A model generated the notes under the pieces. The model worked only from the letters and a program-made list of their open reading frames with translations. It had not been told where the DNA came from and did not search any database. A stretch of 64,000 nucleotides of DNA from Methylocella tundrae (lineage in GTDB: Bacteria; Pseudomonadota; Alphaproteobacteria; Rhizobiales; Beijerinckiaceae): the NCBI RefSeq assembly GCF_901905185.1, contig NZ_CABFMQ020000001.1, positions 248,001 through 312,000 on the forward strand, written 5' to 3'. A program made the translations under genes and the position numbers. Below, in pieces: positions 53,173-62,944 of this stretch (position 1 is the first letter of the stretch; each line of letters begins with the position of its first letter).

Positions 53173-56100
53173 TCACGCTTTCGGAGCGGCCGCGGCCTTC
53201 TTGCCAAAGCCGCCCTTGACCTTCTCGCGCAGCGCCTGGAACATCACATAGAGCGCCGGAATCGCGAAAATCCCGATGAAGGATGCGGCGAGCATGCCGC
53301 CGAACACCGGCGTCGAAACATTGCGCCGGGCAAGCATCGCCGCGCCCGTGCCAAACACCAGCGGCGTGAGGCCGAGAATGAAGGCGAACGACGTCATCAT
53401 CACCGGCCGGAACCGCAGCCTCGCCCCCTCCGTCGCCGCCTCGAGCAAAGGCATTCCGTGCTCGCGGCGCTCCTTGGCGAATTCGACGATGAGGATGCCG
53501 TTCTTGGCGGCAAGGCCAATCAGCACGATCATGCCGATCTGCGCATAGAGATCGAGCGTCAGATGGGCGACGACGATCGCCGCGAAAGCGCCAACAATGC
53601 CGATCGTCACAGACAGCAGCACGGGCACCGGGATCGTCCAGCTTTCATAGAGCCCGACGAGGAAGAGAAAAGCGAACAGCACCGCGAAGCCGAGGATGAT
53701 CGCGGTCTTGCCTTCGGCGCGCTTCTCCTGGAACGAGATGTCGGTCCATTCGCCGCTATAGCCGCGCGGCAGCGCCTTGGCGGCGACGCTCTCCATGGCG
53801 TTCAGCGCCTGACCTGACGAAACGCCCGGCGCCGGAGATCCCTGCACCGTGACGGCGAGGCGGTTGTTGTAGCGGATCAAGGCTTGCGGCCCGATCACGA
53901 CTTTCGTCTCGACGAGGCTGCGCAGCGCGATCATCTGGCCGTCCTTGCTGCGGACATTGATGCGGTTGATATCCTCGATCGACTTGCGGTCGGCGGCCTC
54001 CGCCTGCGCCTGGACCTGCCAGGTCCGGCCGAACAGATTGACGTCATTGATGTAGATTCCGCCAAGCGACGTCTGCAGCGCCTGAAAAATATCGCTGATG
54101 TCGACGCCGAGGATCTGCGCCTTGTCGCGATCGATGTCGAGATAGATCGATGGATTGCTGGCCGAGAAGGTGCTGAACACGCGCGACAGCTGCGGGTCCT
54201 GATTGGCGGCGACCAGCAGGCCGCGCAGCACCTGCGACAGCGCCTTCGGGTCGCTGCCGCCCAGGGCGCGGAGCACATAGCTGAAGCCGCCGCCAGTGCC
54301 AAGCCCGATGATCGGCGGCGGCGCGAGGGGAATGGCGCGCGCGCCTCTGACGGCGGTGAGCTTCTGGCCCAGGCGCGCGATGATCGCCGGGGCGGAATCG
54401 GCCTCGCCCTTGCGTTCATCGAAGGGTTTCAGTGAAACGATGACGAAGGCGGCGTTGGGCTGCGAATAATTGTCAACGAAGTTCAGCCCGACGATCGACG
54501 AATAGTCGGCGATCGCCTCCTCCTGCTTTAAGATCTCTTCGACCTGCTTGACCGCGTCCTCGGTGCGGCCGATCGAGGCGGCGTCGGGCAATTGAACAAC
54601 GACGAAAAAGGCGCCCTGATCCTCCTCCGGCAAGAAGCCCGTGGGGGTGATCTTGCTCAGCGCGACGACGCCAAAAATCGCGACGGCGACCATCACCGCG
54701 CCAATGACCGAAATGCGCACGAGGCGCGCCACCACGGCGCCATAGGCGTCGCGCACATGATCGATGCCGCGCATGACGGCGCCGATCGGACCGCGTCGAG
54801 GTCCATGATGCGGCCGCAGCAAAATCGCGCAAAGCGCGGGCGATAAGGTCAAGGCGTTGATCGCCGAGAGGAACATCGAGACAGCGACGGTGACGGCGAA
54901 CTGCCGGAACAATTCGCCGCTGATTCCGGGAATGAACGCGACCGGCACGAAGACCGAGAGAAGCACGAGCGTGATGGCGATGATCGGCGCCGTGATCTCC
55001 TGCATCGCGGCCTTCGTCGCGTCGGCGGGCGAGAGTTCGGGATGCTGCTCCATCTTGGCTTCGACCGCCTCGACCACGACGATGGCGTCGTCGACGACGA
55101 TGCCGATCGCCAGCACCAGCGCGAGAAGCGAGACTGTATTGGCCGAATAGCCGACGGCGTTCAGCACGACGAATGTTCCGATCAGGCTGACCGGCACGGC
55201 GATTGTCGGGATCAGCGTCGCCCGCAAATTGCCGAGGAATAGAAAGACGACGAGCACAACGAGAATGAACGCCTCGACCAGCGTGTGCTCCACGACCTCG
55301 ATCGTCGCCGAGACGAAGGTCGTCGGATCGTAAGTGACTTTCCAGGCAAGATCCTCGGGAAAGTTCTTCTGCGCTTCCTCCAGCTTCTGTTTGACGGCCT
55401 TCAGCGTCTGCAGGGCGTTAGCGCCCGGCGACTGGTAGATGCCCATGAGGGTCGCTGGCGCGCCGTTGAGGCGCGTCGCGCGGTCGAGGTTCGAGGCGCC
55501 GAGTTCGACGCGCGCGACGTCGGAGAGCCGGAGCACCGAGCCGTCGGGGTTCGTGCGGATGATGATCTTGTTGAAATCCTCGATCGACGACAGGCGGCCG
55601 AGAGTCTGGATGTTCAGCTGCAATTGCTGATCGTCGGAGATCGGCCGCGCGCCGATGCGGCCGACCGCGGCCTGCACGTTCTGGCTCTTGATGGCTTTGA
55701 TAAGATCGGCCGAGGTGAGCCCGAGACCCGTCAGCCTGTCCGTCTGGATCCAGATCCTGATGGCGTAGTCCTGGGGCGCAAACAGTTTTGCGTCGCCGAC
55801 GCCGGCGGTGCTTCTGACGTCATCGACGAGGTTGATGGTCGCGTAATTGGAGATGAAAAGTTCGTCGTGCGTGAGCTTCGGCGAATAGAGGGCGATAACG
55901 CCAAGAAGCGCCGAGGATTGCTTTTTGACCGTCACGCCCTGCCGCTGCACGTCCTCCGGCAGTTTCGACAACGCGACCTGCACCCGGTTGTTGACGTTGA
56001 CGGCGTTGATGTCGGGATTGGTTCCAAGCTCGAAAGAGGCGAGCAGCGAATAGCTGCCGTCATTGCCGCTAACGCTCTTCATGTAGATCGCCTTGTCGAC

Positions 56101-56316
56101 GCCGACGATCTGACTTTCGAGCGGTTGGGCAATTGTGGATTCCACCACGGCGGCCGAGGCGCCGGGATAGGTGGTCGTGACGGAAACCTGCGGCGGCACG
56201 ATGTCTGGATATTGCGCAATGGGGATGGCGAGCAGCGACACAAGGCCCGCGATGACCGTCACCAGCGCGATAACGATGGCGAGCCGCGGCCGGTCTACGA
56301 AAACGGATGAGATCAT
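53173..56316 (-). CDS. RND-family efflux transporter permease (HAE1 type)
   Basis: A 1047-residue inner-membrane drug/proton antiporter of the AcrB/MexB type with 12 helices and two large periplasmic domains. Recognised by [20 protein letters not shown] at the start, [13 protein letters not shown] porter segments ([20 protein letters not shown]), the helix-4 proton relay [20 protein letters not shown] with its two Asp, and [19 protein letters not shown] in the second half. It works with the adaptor encoded four bases upstream; an outer-membrane channel gene is not present here. Confidence 0.95.
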   Translation of the reverse strand: MISSVFVDRPRLAIVIALVTVIAGLVSLLAIPIAQYPDIVPPQVSVTTTYPGASAAVVESTIAQPLESQIVGVDKAIYMKSVSGNDGSYSLLASFELGTNPDINAVNVNNRVQVALSKLPEDVQRQGVTVKKQSSALLGVIALYSPKLTHDELFISNYATINLVDDVRSTAGVGDAKLFAPQDYAIRIWIQTDRLTGLGLTSADLIKAIKSQNVQAAVGRIGARPISDDQQLQLNIQTLGRLSSIEDFNKIIIRTNPDGSVLRLSDVARVELGASNLDRATRLNGAPATLMGIYQSPGANALQTLKAVKQKLEEAQKNFPEDLAWKVTYDPTTFVSATIEVVEHTLVEAFILVVLVVFLFLGNLRATLIPTIAVPVSLIGTFVVLNAVGYSANTVSLLALVLAIGIVVDDAIVVVEAVEAKMEQHPELSPADATKAAMQEITAPIIAITLVLLSVFVPVAFIPGISGELFRQFAVTVAVSMFLSAINALTLSPALCAILLRPHHGPRRGPIGAVMRGIDHVRDAYGAVVARLVRISVIGAVMVAVAIFGVVALSKITPTGFLPEEDQGAFFVVVQLPDAASIGRTEDAVKQVEEILKQEEAIADYSSIVGLNFVDNYSQPNAAFVIVSLKPFDERKGEADSAPAIIARLGQKLTAVRGARAIPLAPPPIIGLGTGGGFSYVLRALGGSDPKALSQVLRGLLVAANQDPQLSRVFSTFSASNPSIYLDIDRDKAQILGVDISDIFQALQTSLGGIYINDVNLFGRTWQVQAQAEAADRKSIEDINRINVRSKDGQMIALRSLVETKVVIGPQALIRYNNRLAVTVQGSPAPGVSSGQALNAMESVAAKALPRGYSGEWTDISFQEKRAEGKTAIILGFAVLFAFLFLVGLYESWTIPVPVLLSVTIGIVGAFAAIVVAHLTLDLYAQIGMIVLIGLAAKNGILIVEFAKERREHGMPLLEAATEGARLRFRPVMMTSFAFILGLTPLVFGTGAAMLARRNVSTPVFGGMLAASFIGIFAIPALYVMFQALREKVKGGFGKKAAAAPKA

Positions 56317-56320
56317 CGCC

Positions 56321-57451
56321 TCAGCTCCGGCCGGGGGTCTTGGCCGCGGGCGAAGCGATCACCGCCGCGCCGGGACGCAAGGCCTCCATCCCTTCGACGA
56401 TGACTTGCTCGCCCCCTGAAAGTCCGGACTCGACGATGGCGTTCGGCCCGCTCTCACCGCCGATCTTCAGGCGCCGGACGGCGGCCTTGCCATCCTCCAC
56501 GACAAATACATAGACGCCCTGCTGGTCGGCGATGAGCGCCGATTGCGGAACCAGTATTTTCTCCTCAGGCTTGGCGCCCTGCACCGAGACCTTGACCAGC
56601 TGGCCGTCGATCAGCCGGCCCTGCGGGTTCGGCACGCTCGCCCGCACCATCACGCTGTCGGTCGCCCGGTCCACCGACACATCGATGAAATTGATCTTGC
56701 CGGGGAATTCATAGGTCGATCCGTTGGAGAAGCGCAGAGTGACGACGAGGTTCGTGCTCCCGGCCCGGCGCTCATCGGCCTTCAGCTGGAGGAATTCGCG
56801 CTGGCTGACGGGGACTGTCACATACATCGGATCCTGGCTGACGATCGTCGTCAGAATGCCGCTGTCGGGTCCGACGACATTGCCTTTGGTGACGCTGGTG
56901 CGGCCGATCATGCCTGAAATCGGAGCCTTGATTTCCGTGTAGCCGAGGTTGATCTGGGCCGTCTGCAGATTGGCCTGCGCAACCAGCGCATCGCCTCGCG
57001 CCGTCTGTTCTTCGGCTGTCCTTTGGTCTCGCACGGCGGCCGAGCCAGCCTGCGTCTTGAGAAGGGTCTCGGCGCGCTCGAGCTGGGCGCTAGCGTTCGC
57101 CACCTGACCCTGCGCCTTAACCAGCGCGCCTTGGGCCTGCTGCACCGCCGCCTGGAAAGGCTCCGGCTCTATGCGGTAGAGCGGCGCGCCTTCCTTGACT
57201 ATCGCGCCTTCCTTGAACAGCACCTCCTGCAGATAGCCGGTGATGCGCGCGCGCACGCTGACCCGCTCCACCGCTTCGACGCGGCCGACGAATTCCTGTG
57301 CGGGATTGATCGGCTCCTTCGCGGCGAGGACCGTGCCGACGCGCGTCGCAGCCGGGGCTTGCGCCAGCGCCGCACTCGCCGAAAGAGCGGCGGCGGGAAC
57401 GACAAGGAAAAGCCGGGCAGCAAAGCTCGCGGCGAGGATCGAAAGGCGCAT
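56321..57451 (-). CDS. RND efflux periplasmic adaptor subunit
   Basis: A 376-residue membrane-fusion protein that links the RND pump to an outer-membrane channel. Export signal: [20 protein letters not shown], without an obvious lipobox. Lipoyl halves are [20 protein letters not shown] and [19 protein letters not shown], flanking a coiled-coil hairpin (about 100-160). ATG 57451 with GGAGGA upstream is preferred over 99 more open codons. Confidence 0.93.
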   Translation of the reverse strand: MRLSILAASFAARLFLVVPAAALSASAALAQAPAATRVGTVLAAKEPINPAQEFVGRVEAVERVSVRARITGYLQEVLFKEGAIVKEGAPLYRIEPEPFQAAVQQAQGALVKAQGQVANASAQLERAETLLKTQAGSAAVRDQRTAEEQTARGDALVAQANLQTAQINLGYTEIKAPISGMIGRTSVTKGNVVGPDSGILTTIVSQDPMYVTVPVSQREFLQLKADERRAGSTNLVVTLRFSNGSTYEFPGKINFIDVSVDRATDSVMVRASVPNPQGRLIDGQLVKVSVQGAKPEEKILVPQSALIADQQGVYVFVVEDGKAAVRRLKIGGESGPNAIVESGLSGGEQVIVEGMEALRPGAAVIASPAAKTPGRS

Positions 57452-57780
57452 CGCTGTCCTCCAGGATCTGGGCCGTTGCGGCGCGACGGTCGGGGGCCGG
57501 CGACGTGATCGACGCTGCGCCGGCCTTGCGCGGTTCTGTGGCGCTGTCGGTTGAATGGGTGCGGACGGAGAAAGCAAAACAGGAATGGAGCTGATCTTTT
57601 GATTGGACCGCAGCCTGCTAGCGGCGCCTGCGAATGTCAATCTCGCGTGATCGCGCGCGGCGTCTTTTTGATCACGCGGGATTTTCGCGAACGACAGCCT
57701 CAGGCGCGCGGCCAGTGGCCGCTGCGCCCCGCGTCCCGTCGGCAACAACGGATGGCGTTAGCCTGGGCGCATAAGAACCG
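57452..57780. other. 329-base region upstream of the efflux operon
   Basis: No gene is seen. The main structure is an inverted repeat at 57644-57678 that could be the operator of the efflux operon; no regulator gene is adjacent. Confidence 0.5.
57644..57678. promoter_or_regulatory. 9-bp inverted repeat upstream of the efflux operon
   Basis: CGCGTGATC and GATCACGCG are perfect arms separated by 17 bases, a spacing that would place them on nearly the same DNA face. Confidence 0.45.
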
Positions 57781-58098
57781 CTACGCGGAAAATGCCTCGA
57801 GCTTGTCGAAATGTTCCGCCAGCAGATAGTAGAAGGTCAGGCGGGATTTATTGTGCTCGTCCTTCATCGCCTCGCAAACGGCTTTGATGGCGCCGTCGAG
57901 GTCGCCACCGGTCAGTCCCAGTTTCTTTTTGAGGAAGTTTTCCCGCACCGTGTCGCGCTCGGCCGGATCGGAACAGGCGACAAAACGCGAGTCGGCCTGG
58001 CTCAACACCAGCCGATAGGTCTTTTCAAGGCCAGCGAGAGCCGCTTCATTCACCGCCTTTTTGGCGTATTTCGTGACGTCGGCAAGATGATCAGCCAT
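57781..58098 (-). CDS. DUF2853 family protein
   Basis: A 105-residue soluble alpha-helical protein; KYAKKAVNEAALAGLEKTYR and KKKLGLTGGDLDGAIKAVCE are characteristic of DUF2853, function unknown. It follows ilvD by 33 bases on the same strand and may be in one transcript. Confidence 0.88.
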   Translation of the reverse strand: MADHLADVTKYAKKAVNEAALAGLEKTYRLVLSQADSRFVACSDPAERDTVRENFLKKKLGLTGGDLDGAIKAVCEAMKDEHNKSRLTFYYLLAEHFDKLEAFSA

Positions 58099-58131
58099 CG
58101 CAATGCTTCCCCTGTCTGTTTCTATCTGCTT

Positions 58132-59982
58132 TCAGCGCTCCAGCTGCTCCACATCGCGCACGGCGCCGCGCGCGGCGCTGGTCGTAAAAGCGGCATAGGC
58201 TTTGAGCGCCGTCGAGACCTTTCGCGTGCGGTGCGCCGGTTTCCAGGCGGCTTTGCCCTTTTCCTGCATCGCCGCCCGGCGATGGGCGAGCTCTTCGTCC
58301 GATACGGCAAGATGAATGCGCCGGTTCGGGATGTCGATCTCGATCCGGTCGCCATCCTCGACGAGCCCAATGGCGCCGCCCTCCGCCGCTTCCGGCGAGA
58401 CATGGCCGATCGAAAGTCCCGAAGTGCCGCCGGAAAAACGTCCGTCCGTGATGAGCGCGCAAGCCTTGCCGAGGCCCTTCGACTTCAGATAGCTCGTCGG
58501 ATAGAGCATCTCCTGCATGCCGGGGCCGCCGCGCGGTCCTTCATAGCGGATGATGACGACGTCGCCGGCCTTGACGCCATTGCCGAGAATCCCCTCGACA
58601 GCCGAGTCCTGACTTTCGAAAACCCGCGCCGGTCCGGCGAAGACAAGGTTCAAAGCGTCGACGCCCGCTGTCTTCACGATGGCGCCATCCTCGGCGAGAT
58701 TGCCGTAGAGAACGGCGAGGCCGCCATCCCTGGAATAGGCGTGTTCGGCGTCGCGGATGACGCCGGCCTTGCGATCGAGATCGGTCTCAGCCCAGCGCGC
58801 GCTCTGGCTGAAGGCGGTCTGCGTCGGCACGCCGCCGGGCGCCGCGCGATAAAATTCCGCCACCGTTTCGCTGGAGGTGCGCCGCACGTCCCAGCGCTCC
58901 AGCGCGTCCTTAAGGCTCAAAGCGTGAACGACCGGGACATCGGCATGAACGAGGCCGGCCCGCTCCAATTCGCCGAGAATGGCCATGACGCCGCCGGCCC
59001 GATGCACGTCTTCGAGATGAACGTCGGGGACGGAAGGGGCGACCTTGCACAGAACCGGCACGCGCCGCGACAGCCGGTCGATGTCCTGCATCGTGAAGTC
59101 GATCTGGCCCTCATGCGCGGCGGCGAGCAGATGCAGCACTGTATTGGTGGAGCCGCCCATCGCAATGTCGAGCGTCATGGCGTTCTCGAAGGCTTCAAAG
59201 CTCGCGATCGACCGCGGCAGGACGGTCACGTCATCCTGTTCATAATAGCGCCGCGCCAGATCGACGATAAGATGGCCAGCCTCGACGAAAAGCCGCCGGC
59301 GGTCCGCGTGCGTCGCCAGCACCGAGCCATTGCCCGGCAGCGAGAGGCCGAGCGCCTCGGTCAGGCAATTCATCGAATTGGCGGTGAACATGCCGGAGCA
59401 CGAGCCGCAGGTCGGGCAGGCGGAGCGCTCTATGGCGGCGACATCCTCGGCGGAGACTTTGTCGTCCGCGGCGGCGACCATGGCGTCGATGAGGTCGAGC
59501 GCTTTCGTTTTGCCGCCGAGCAGGACCTTTCCCGCCTCCATGGGGCCGCCCGAGACGAAAACCACGGGAATGTTGAGGCGCAGCGAGGCCATCAGCATGC
59601 CGGGGGTGATCTTGTCGCAGTTGGAAATGCACACCATCGCGTCGGCGCAATGGGCGTTGACCATATATTCGACCGAATCCGCGATGATTTCCCGCGACGG
59701 CAGACTATAGAGCATCCCGTCATGGCCCATCGCGATGCCATCATCGACTGCGATCGTGTTGAATTCCTTGGCGACGCCGCCCGCCGCCTCGATCTCGCGC
59801 GCGACCAGCTGGCCGAGGTCCTTCAGATGGACATGACCCGGCACGAATTGCGTGAAGGAATTGACGACGGCGATGATCGGCTTGCCGAAATCGCTGTCCT
59901 TCATTCCCGTCGCGCGCCAGAGTCCCCGAGCGCCGGCCATGTTGCGTCCATGCGTTGTCGTGCGAGAGCGATATGGGGGCAT
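58132..59982 (-). CDS. ilvD: Dihydroxy-acid dehydratase
   Basis: A 616-residue Fe-S enzyme of valine and isoleucine synthesis that dehydrates 2,3-dihydroxy acids to 2-oxo acids. Marks: [20 protein letters not shown], cluster cysteines in [11 protein letters not shown] and [18 protein letters not shown], and [19 protein letters not shown] near the C-terminus. A promoter lies at 60022-60050, just before an inserted IS1595 element. Confidence 0.97.
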   Translation of the reverse strand: MPPYRSRTTTHGRNMAGARGLWRATGMKDSDFGKPIIAVVNSFTQFVPGHVHLKDLGQLVAREIEAAGGVAKEFNTIAVDDGIAMGHDGMLYSLPSREIIADSVEYMVNAHCADAMVCISNCDKITPGMLMASLRLNIPVVFVSGGPMEAGKVLLGGKTKALDLIDAMVAAADDKVSAEDVAAIERSACPTCGSCSGMFTANSMNCLTEALGLSLPGNGSVLATHADRRRLFVEAGHLIVDLARRYYEQDDVTVLPRSIASFEAFENAMTLDIAMGGSTNTVLHLLAAAHEGQIDFTMQDIDRLSRRVPVLCKVAPSVPDVHLEDVHRAGGVMAILGELERAGLVHADVPVVHALSLKDALERWDVRRTSSETVAEFYRAAPGGVPTQTAFSQSARWAETDLDRKAGVIRDAEHAYSRDGGLAVLYGNLAEDGAIVKTAGVDALNLVFAGPARVFESQDSAVEGILGNGVKAGDVVIIRYEGPRGGPGMQEMLYPTSYLKSKGLGKACALITDGRFSGGTSGLSIGHVSPEAAEGGAIGLVEDGDRIEIDIPNRRIHLAVSDEELAHRRAAMQEKGKAAWKPAHRTRKVSTALKAYAAFTTSAARGAVRDVEQLER

Positions 59983-60021
59983 TGGTTTGGTCCAGGCGTT
60001 TGAAATTCTGCGAACCCGCAG

Positions 60022-60050
60022 CTTATAGGGAAATCGATCCGGCGCGTCAC
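60022..60050 (-). promoter_or_regulatory. Candidate ilvD promoter
   Basis: On the minus strand GTGACG (60045-60050), a 17-base spacer and TATAAG (60022-60027) make a good housekeeping promoter 40 bases from the ilvD start. The IS target duplication begins at 60051, directly against the -35 element. Confidence 0.6.
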
Positions 60051-60058
60051 CTTTTTAG
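60051..60058. repeat. IS target-site duplication, left
   Basis: CTTTTTAG, repeated exactly at 61895-61902, marks the insertion of the IS1595-family element. Confidence 0.85.
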
Positions 60059-60082
60059 GACGATTATCCCGTACTTGACTTT
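60059..60082 (+). repeat. IS1595 terminal inverted repeat, left
   Basis: Begins GACGATTATCCCGTACTTGA; the partner on the right differs at positions 2, 13 and 14. Confidence 0.88.
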
Positions 60083-60124
60083 CTAAAACGGCTACGATAT
60101 GGCTGGTTGCGACAGGCCGGCGCT

Positions 60125-60928
60125 CTAATAGCTTTCTGTGTATGCCTCTGGGCCTTCGGGAACGATCATGAATCCAGAGCCGGATTCATTGAGGGAAACG
60201 AAACGATAACAAAACTTCGCCCCGTGCTTTTTGTTAATGAAGTCCCTGTAAAGGATTATTCCGTAAACCCAGAAAAACGTGTTTGGCCTGATCGATTCAT
60301 CCGTGAATACAGACAAACTATTGTTGTCTCTTGCGACCAAATCCCTGACGCCATCTTTGGGGATAATCGTTCCTGGGCCAACATCAATAATTGCGTTGTA
60401 TTGTGGGGTGCTTGGCAACGGCTCATGCGAAATGTCGGCGGATTGATGAGTAACGAGCGCGGGAGTTCTCCCGTAGTTGGTTACAGAGATGACAACAGAC
60501 CAGAGACTGTCATTCACCCTGTTAACTTTGACGCTAGAGAAGAGCCTCGGCAGTTCGATACCTATGGCCGCTTGCGCGGACAAGTCGGCGGCCTCCGCGG
60601 TTATCCGGGCAGTTTTATCTCCCCGGATCAAAAAACGAATCTGGATTGCGGAGACAATAACCAGCGCAAGGGTGAAACACGACAAGACAAATGTGAAGAA
60701 CGCAACCGGATCGTCAAACGTCCGATCCCAAATTATAGCCAACCTCTCCCCGTCGGATTTGGGTGGGCCGTGCTGTGTTTTAGTATAATTGGGGCCGTTA
60801 TCTTGGCGGGAATTATTTTCGGATTGCTGTGGGTTGGTGAACGACTTTGGTGGTTCGTCGAGTGCAAAACACGCGGACGAGATTATAAGTGACAAAAATA
60901 GAAGCGCTTTTTTAAATAGTGCTAGCAT
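60125..60928 (-). CDS. Membrane-anchored passenger protein of the IS1595 element
   Basis: A 267-residue protein, inside the IS ends. A signal-like segment (FKKALLFLSLIISSACFA) is followed by a Gln/Asn-rich linker, a membrane helix at about 75-97 (FFTFVLSCFTLALVIVSAI) and a soluble domain starting TARITAEAADLSAQAAIGIE. Many Proteobacteria encode similar helix-plus-domain proteins of unknown function. Its ATG overlaps the transposase stop (ATGCTAG), so translation is coupled. Lower GC than the surroundings fits transfer with the element. The open frame on the plus strand is the weaker alternative. Confidence 0.75.
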   Translation of the reverse strand: MLALFKKALLFLSLIISSACFALDEPPKSFTNPQQSENNSRQDNGPNYTKTQHGPPKSDGERLAIIWDRTFDDPVAFFTFVLSCFTLALVIVSAIQIRFLIRGDKTARITAEAADLSAQAAIGIELPRLFSSVKVNRVNDSLWSVVISVTNYGRTPALVTHQSADISHEPLPSTPQYNAIIDVGPGTIIPKDGVRDLVARDNNSLSVFTDESIRPNTFFWVYGIILYRDFINKKHGAKFCYRFVSLNESGSGFMIVPEGPEAYTESY

Positions 60929-61824
60929 TCCCCGATCGCCTCTCCGAAGATGTCAGGGTTGTGGCGGTTGTTATAGCGGAACTGAAACTCGGCAACATAG
61001 AGATGCATGTATTTACGGCTGACCTTGTAGAAGCTGCCGACAATGCCGCGCTTGAAAATCGACCAGAAGCCTTCGATTTTTTGGGTATGTATAGAGCCTA
61101 TAACGTATTGGCCCCTAGAGTGATCGACAATACCATGCGGGTACTCTTTGCCAAGCTTCCTGTAACCGGCCCATTGGTCGGTGCAGAGCAGGCTGACTTT
61201 GTTGGAAACGGCTTCGTTCACGAAGGCTTCGAGCGTAGCGGCGGTAACATTGGAGACAACGCGGGCGATGACATTGCCCTTGCGCTTGACCGCGCCGACG
61301 ATTGGCGTCTTGCCAGAGCCGATTCCACCCGTCCCGCCGCCCTTGCCGCGCTTGTCGATATGCTTGTTTTTCGCGAGACCGCCAACGAAGGTTTCATCAA
61401 CCTCGACAATTCCACCCAGTTTTATAACGTCTTCGATCAGCGCAGTCCTGACCTTGTGGCACATTTCCCACGCGGTTTTGTAGGAACCGAAGCCCATGTA
61501 GCGCATGATCTGAAGCGCGCTCATCCCTTTCTTGCTGGTCAGCATCAGGTGAATGACGCGAAACCACTCGCGGAGAGGCTTGTTGGTGTTCTCGAAGATT
61601 GTTCCCGCGAGGTGAGAAAACCGATAGCTGGTCTCTGGCGCGCATTGGTAGCACTGCCAGCTCCAAGGGCGGCTAGGGTTCTTATGGGGGTTCTCAGCGC
61701 CGCAGCGCGGGCAACGAACGCCGTCAGGCCAGCGGCGCGCAACGAGATAGGCGCAGCAAGCGTCTTCGTTCGGAAACATTTTCTCGAACTCGGCAACGCT
61801 CATTTGGTGGACTGGCTTGGGCAT
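60922..61824 (-). CDS. IS1595-family transposase
   Basis: A 300-residue ISXO2-type transposase. N-terminal zinc ribbon: GVRCPRCGAENPHK and WQCYQCAPETSYRF. DDE-type core: GGIVEVDETFVGG (Asp), LLCTDQWAGYRKLG (Asp) and HTQKIEGFWSIFKRGIVG, where the Asn/Glu-side residues lie. AAGGA precedes ATG 61824. The frame is complete. Confidence 0.95.
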   Translation of the reverse strand: MPKPVHQMSVAEFEKMFPNEDACCAYLVARRWPDGVRCPRCGAENPHKNPSRPWSWQCYQCAPETSYRFSHLAGTIFENTNKPLREWFRVIHLMLTSKKGMSALQIMRYMGFGSYKTAWEMCHKVRTALIEDVIKLGGIVEVDETFVGGLAKNKHIDKRGKGGGTGGIGSGKTPIVGAVKRKGNVIARVVSNVTAATLEAFVNEAVSNKVSLLCTDQWAGYRKLGKEYPHGIVDHSRGQYVIGSIHTQKIEGFWSIFKRGIVGSFYKVSRKYMHLYVAEFQFRYNNRHNPDIFGEAIGEC

Positions 61825-61870
61825 AGGGCAGTTCCTTCCGTCTATAAAAAAGCATGCATTGTCCTAGAAC

Positions 61871-61894
61871 AAAGTCAAGTCAGGGATAATCGCC
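61871..61894 (-). repeat. IS1595 terminal inverted repeat, right
   Basis: On the minus strand it begins GGCGATTATCCCTGACTTGA, pairing with the left end at 60059. Confidence 0.88.
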
Positions 61895-61902
61895 CTTTTT
61901 AG
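61895..61902. repeat. IS target-site duplication, right
   Basis: CTTTTTAG includes the TAA stop codon (minus strand, 61899-61901) of the LysR gene, which is therefore preserved. Confidence 0.85.
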
Positions 61903-62825
61903 CGCGTGTTCCCTGCGGATCCCTTGACGGTTTCCGCAGGCGGCGCGGATTGCCCGATGATGGCGAGCAGAGCCTTCGCCGCGCGGCTCTGGCGCCGCTC
62001 GCGATGGCTCAATGCGTAAAATGCGCGGTCGGGCAGATCAAGCGGCGCCTGACGCAGCAAGCCGGCTTCGAGACTGGGCGCGGCGACCGACGCTGAGAGC
62101 GCGGTCGCGCCAAGGCCCGCCTCGACCACCGCCCGGACGGCCTCGTTGGAGGGCATTTCCATGACGACGCGAAGCGCGCGCGCATCAACGCCAAGCTGCA
62201 TCAGCGCCGCCTCGAAGACGGATCGCGTGCCGGAACCCTTTTCGCGCAACACCCAGTCGCCGCGGATCAGTTCGGATGCGTCGAGCCCGGACCGTTCGGC
62301 CCACGGATGCTCCGGGCCGACGACCAGGGCCAGTTGATCGCGCGCGACGGGCGCCGCGGCGAGATGCTCGTTCTCGATGGCGCCCTCGATAAATCCGATT
62401 TCAACCGCGCCCTGCTCGACGGCGGCGGCGACCTGCGCCGTATTGCCGATCGTAAGCTTGATCTCCATCAGCGGATAGGCGCCGTGAAAAGCGACGAGGT
62501 GGCGGGGCAGCCAATAGCTGGCGATGGTCTGGCTCGCCTGTACGGTGAGCGCGCCACGCCGCAAGCCGTTGATTTCACGTAAGGTGCGTTCCGCGGACTC
62601 GGCTTGCGCCAGCACCGAACGCGCCTCGTCAAGGAAAATCCGGCCGGCCTCAGTCAGCTCGATCCGGCGCCCGACGCGATTGAAGAGTTTGGCGTCGTGG
62701 CGCGCCTCGAGCGCGGCGATGGCGCTGGAAGCCGCCGACTGCGCCAGATTGAGATCGCGCGCCGCTTGCGTCATGTGCTGGCGCTCCGCGACGGCGACGA
62801 AAATGCGAAGTTGTTCCAGTGTCAT
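61899..62825 (-). CDS. LysR-family transcriptional regulator (CysB/CbbR-like)
   Basis: A 308-residue regulator: TLEQLRIFVAVAERQHMTQA and LAQSAASSAIAALEARHDAK make the winged helix; the substrate domain begins near 90. ATG 62825 has CGAGGA six bases upstream. It is divergent from the TDT transporter gene and probably controls it. An IS1595-family element is inserted on its stop codon without altering the protein. Confidence 0.9.
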   Translation of the reverse strand: MTLEQLRIFVAVAERQHMTQAARDLNLAQSAASSAIAALEARHDAKLFNRVGRRIELTEAGRIFLDEARSVLAQAESAERTLREINGLRRGALTVQASQTIASYWLPRHLVAFHGAYPLMEIKLTIGNTAQVAAAVEQGAVEIGFIEGAIENEHLAAAPVARDQLALVVGPEHPWAERSGLDASELIRGDWVLREKGSGTRSVFEAALMQLGVDARALRVVMEMPSNEAVRAVVEAGLGATALSASVAAPSLEAGLLRQAPLDLPDRAFYALSHRERRQSRAAKALLAIIGQSAPPAETVKGSAGNTR

Positions 62826-62860
62826 GGCGATCCTCGATTGCAAGAACAATCACAAATATA

Positions 62861-62878
62861 GATTATAACGATATAATC
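62861..62878. promoter_or_regulatory. Candidate LysR operator in the lysR-TDT gap
   Basis: GATTAT and ATAATC surround AACGAT in an AT-rich stretch between the divergent genes, the usual place and form of a LysR activation site. Confidence 0.45.
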
Positions 62879-62944
62879 AATATGTTATCATGATTGATCG
62901 CTCCGCGCTAACTATCGCGCCACACACTGACGTGGAGCCGGATC

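Larger units (their letters stand above)
60059..61894 (-). mobile_element. IS1595-family insertion sequence with a passenger gene
   Basis: An 1836-bp element. The ends are 24-bp inverted repeats, 60059-60082 (GACGATTATCCC...) and 61871-61894 (GGCGATTATCCC... on the minus strand), identical at 21 of 24 positions. Flanking eight-bp direct repeats match the target duplication size of this family. It carries a transposase and, overlapping its stop, a membrane-protein gene. Transposase, ends and duplications are all intact, so the insertion is probably recent. Confidence 0.92.

Noticed and set aside
60107..60892. 261-codon open frame on the plus strand within the IS1595 element
   Set aside because: The minus-strand frame has a signal segment, a membrane helix and a start coupled to the transposase stop; the plus-strand translation has no recognisable domain and crosses the element against its direction.
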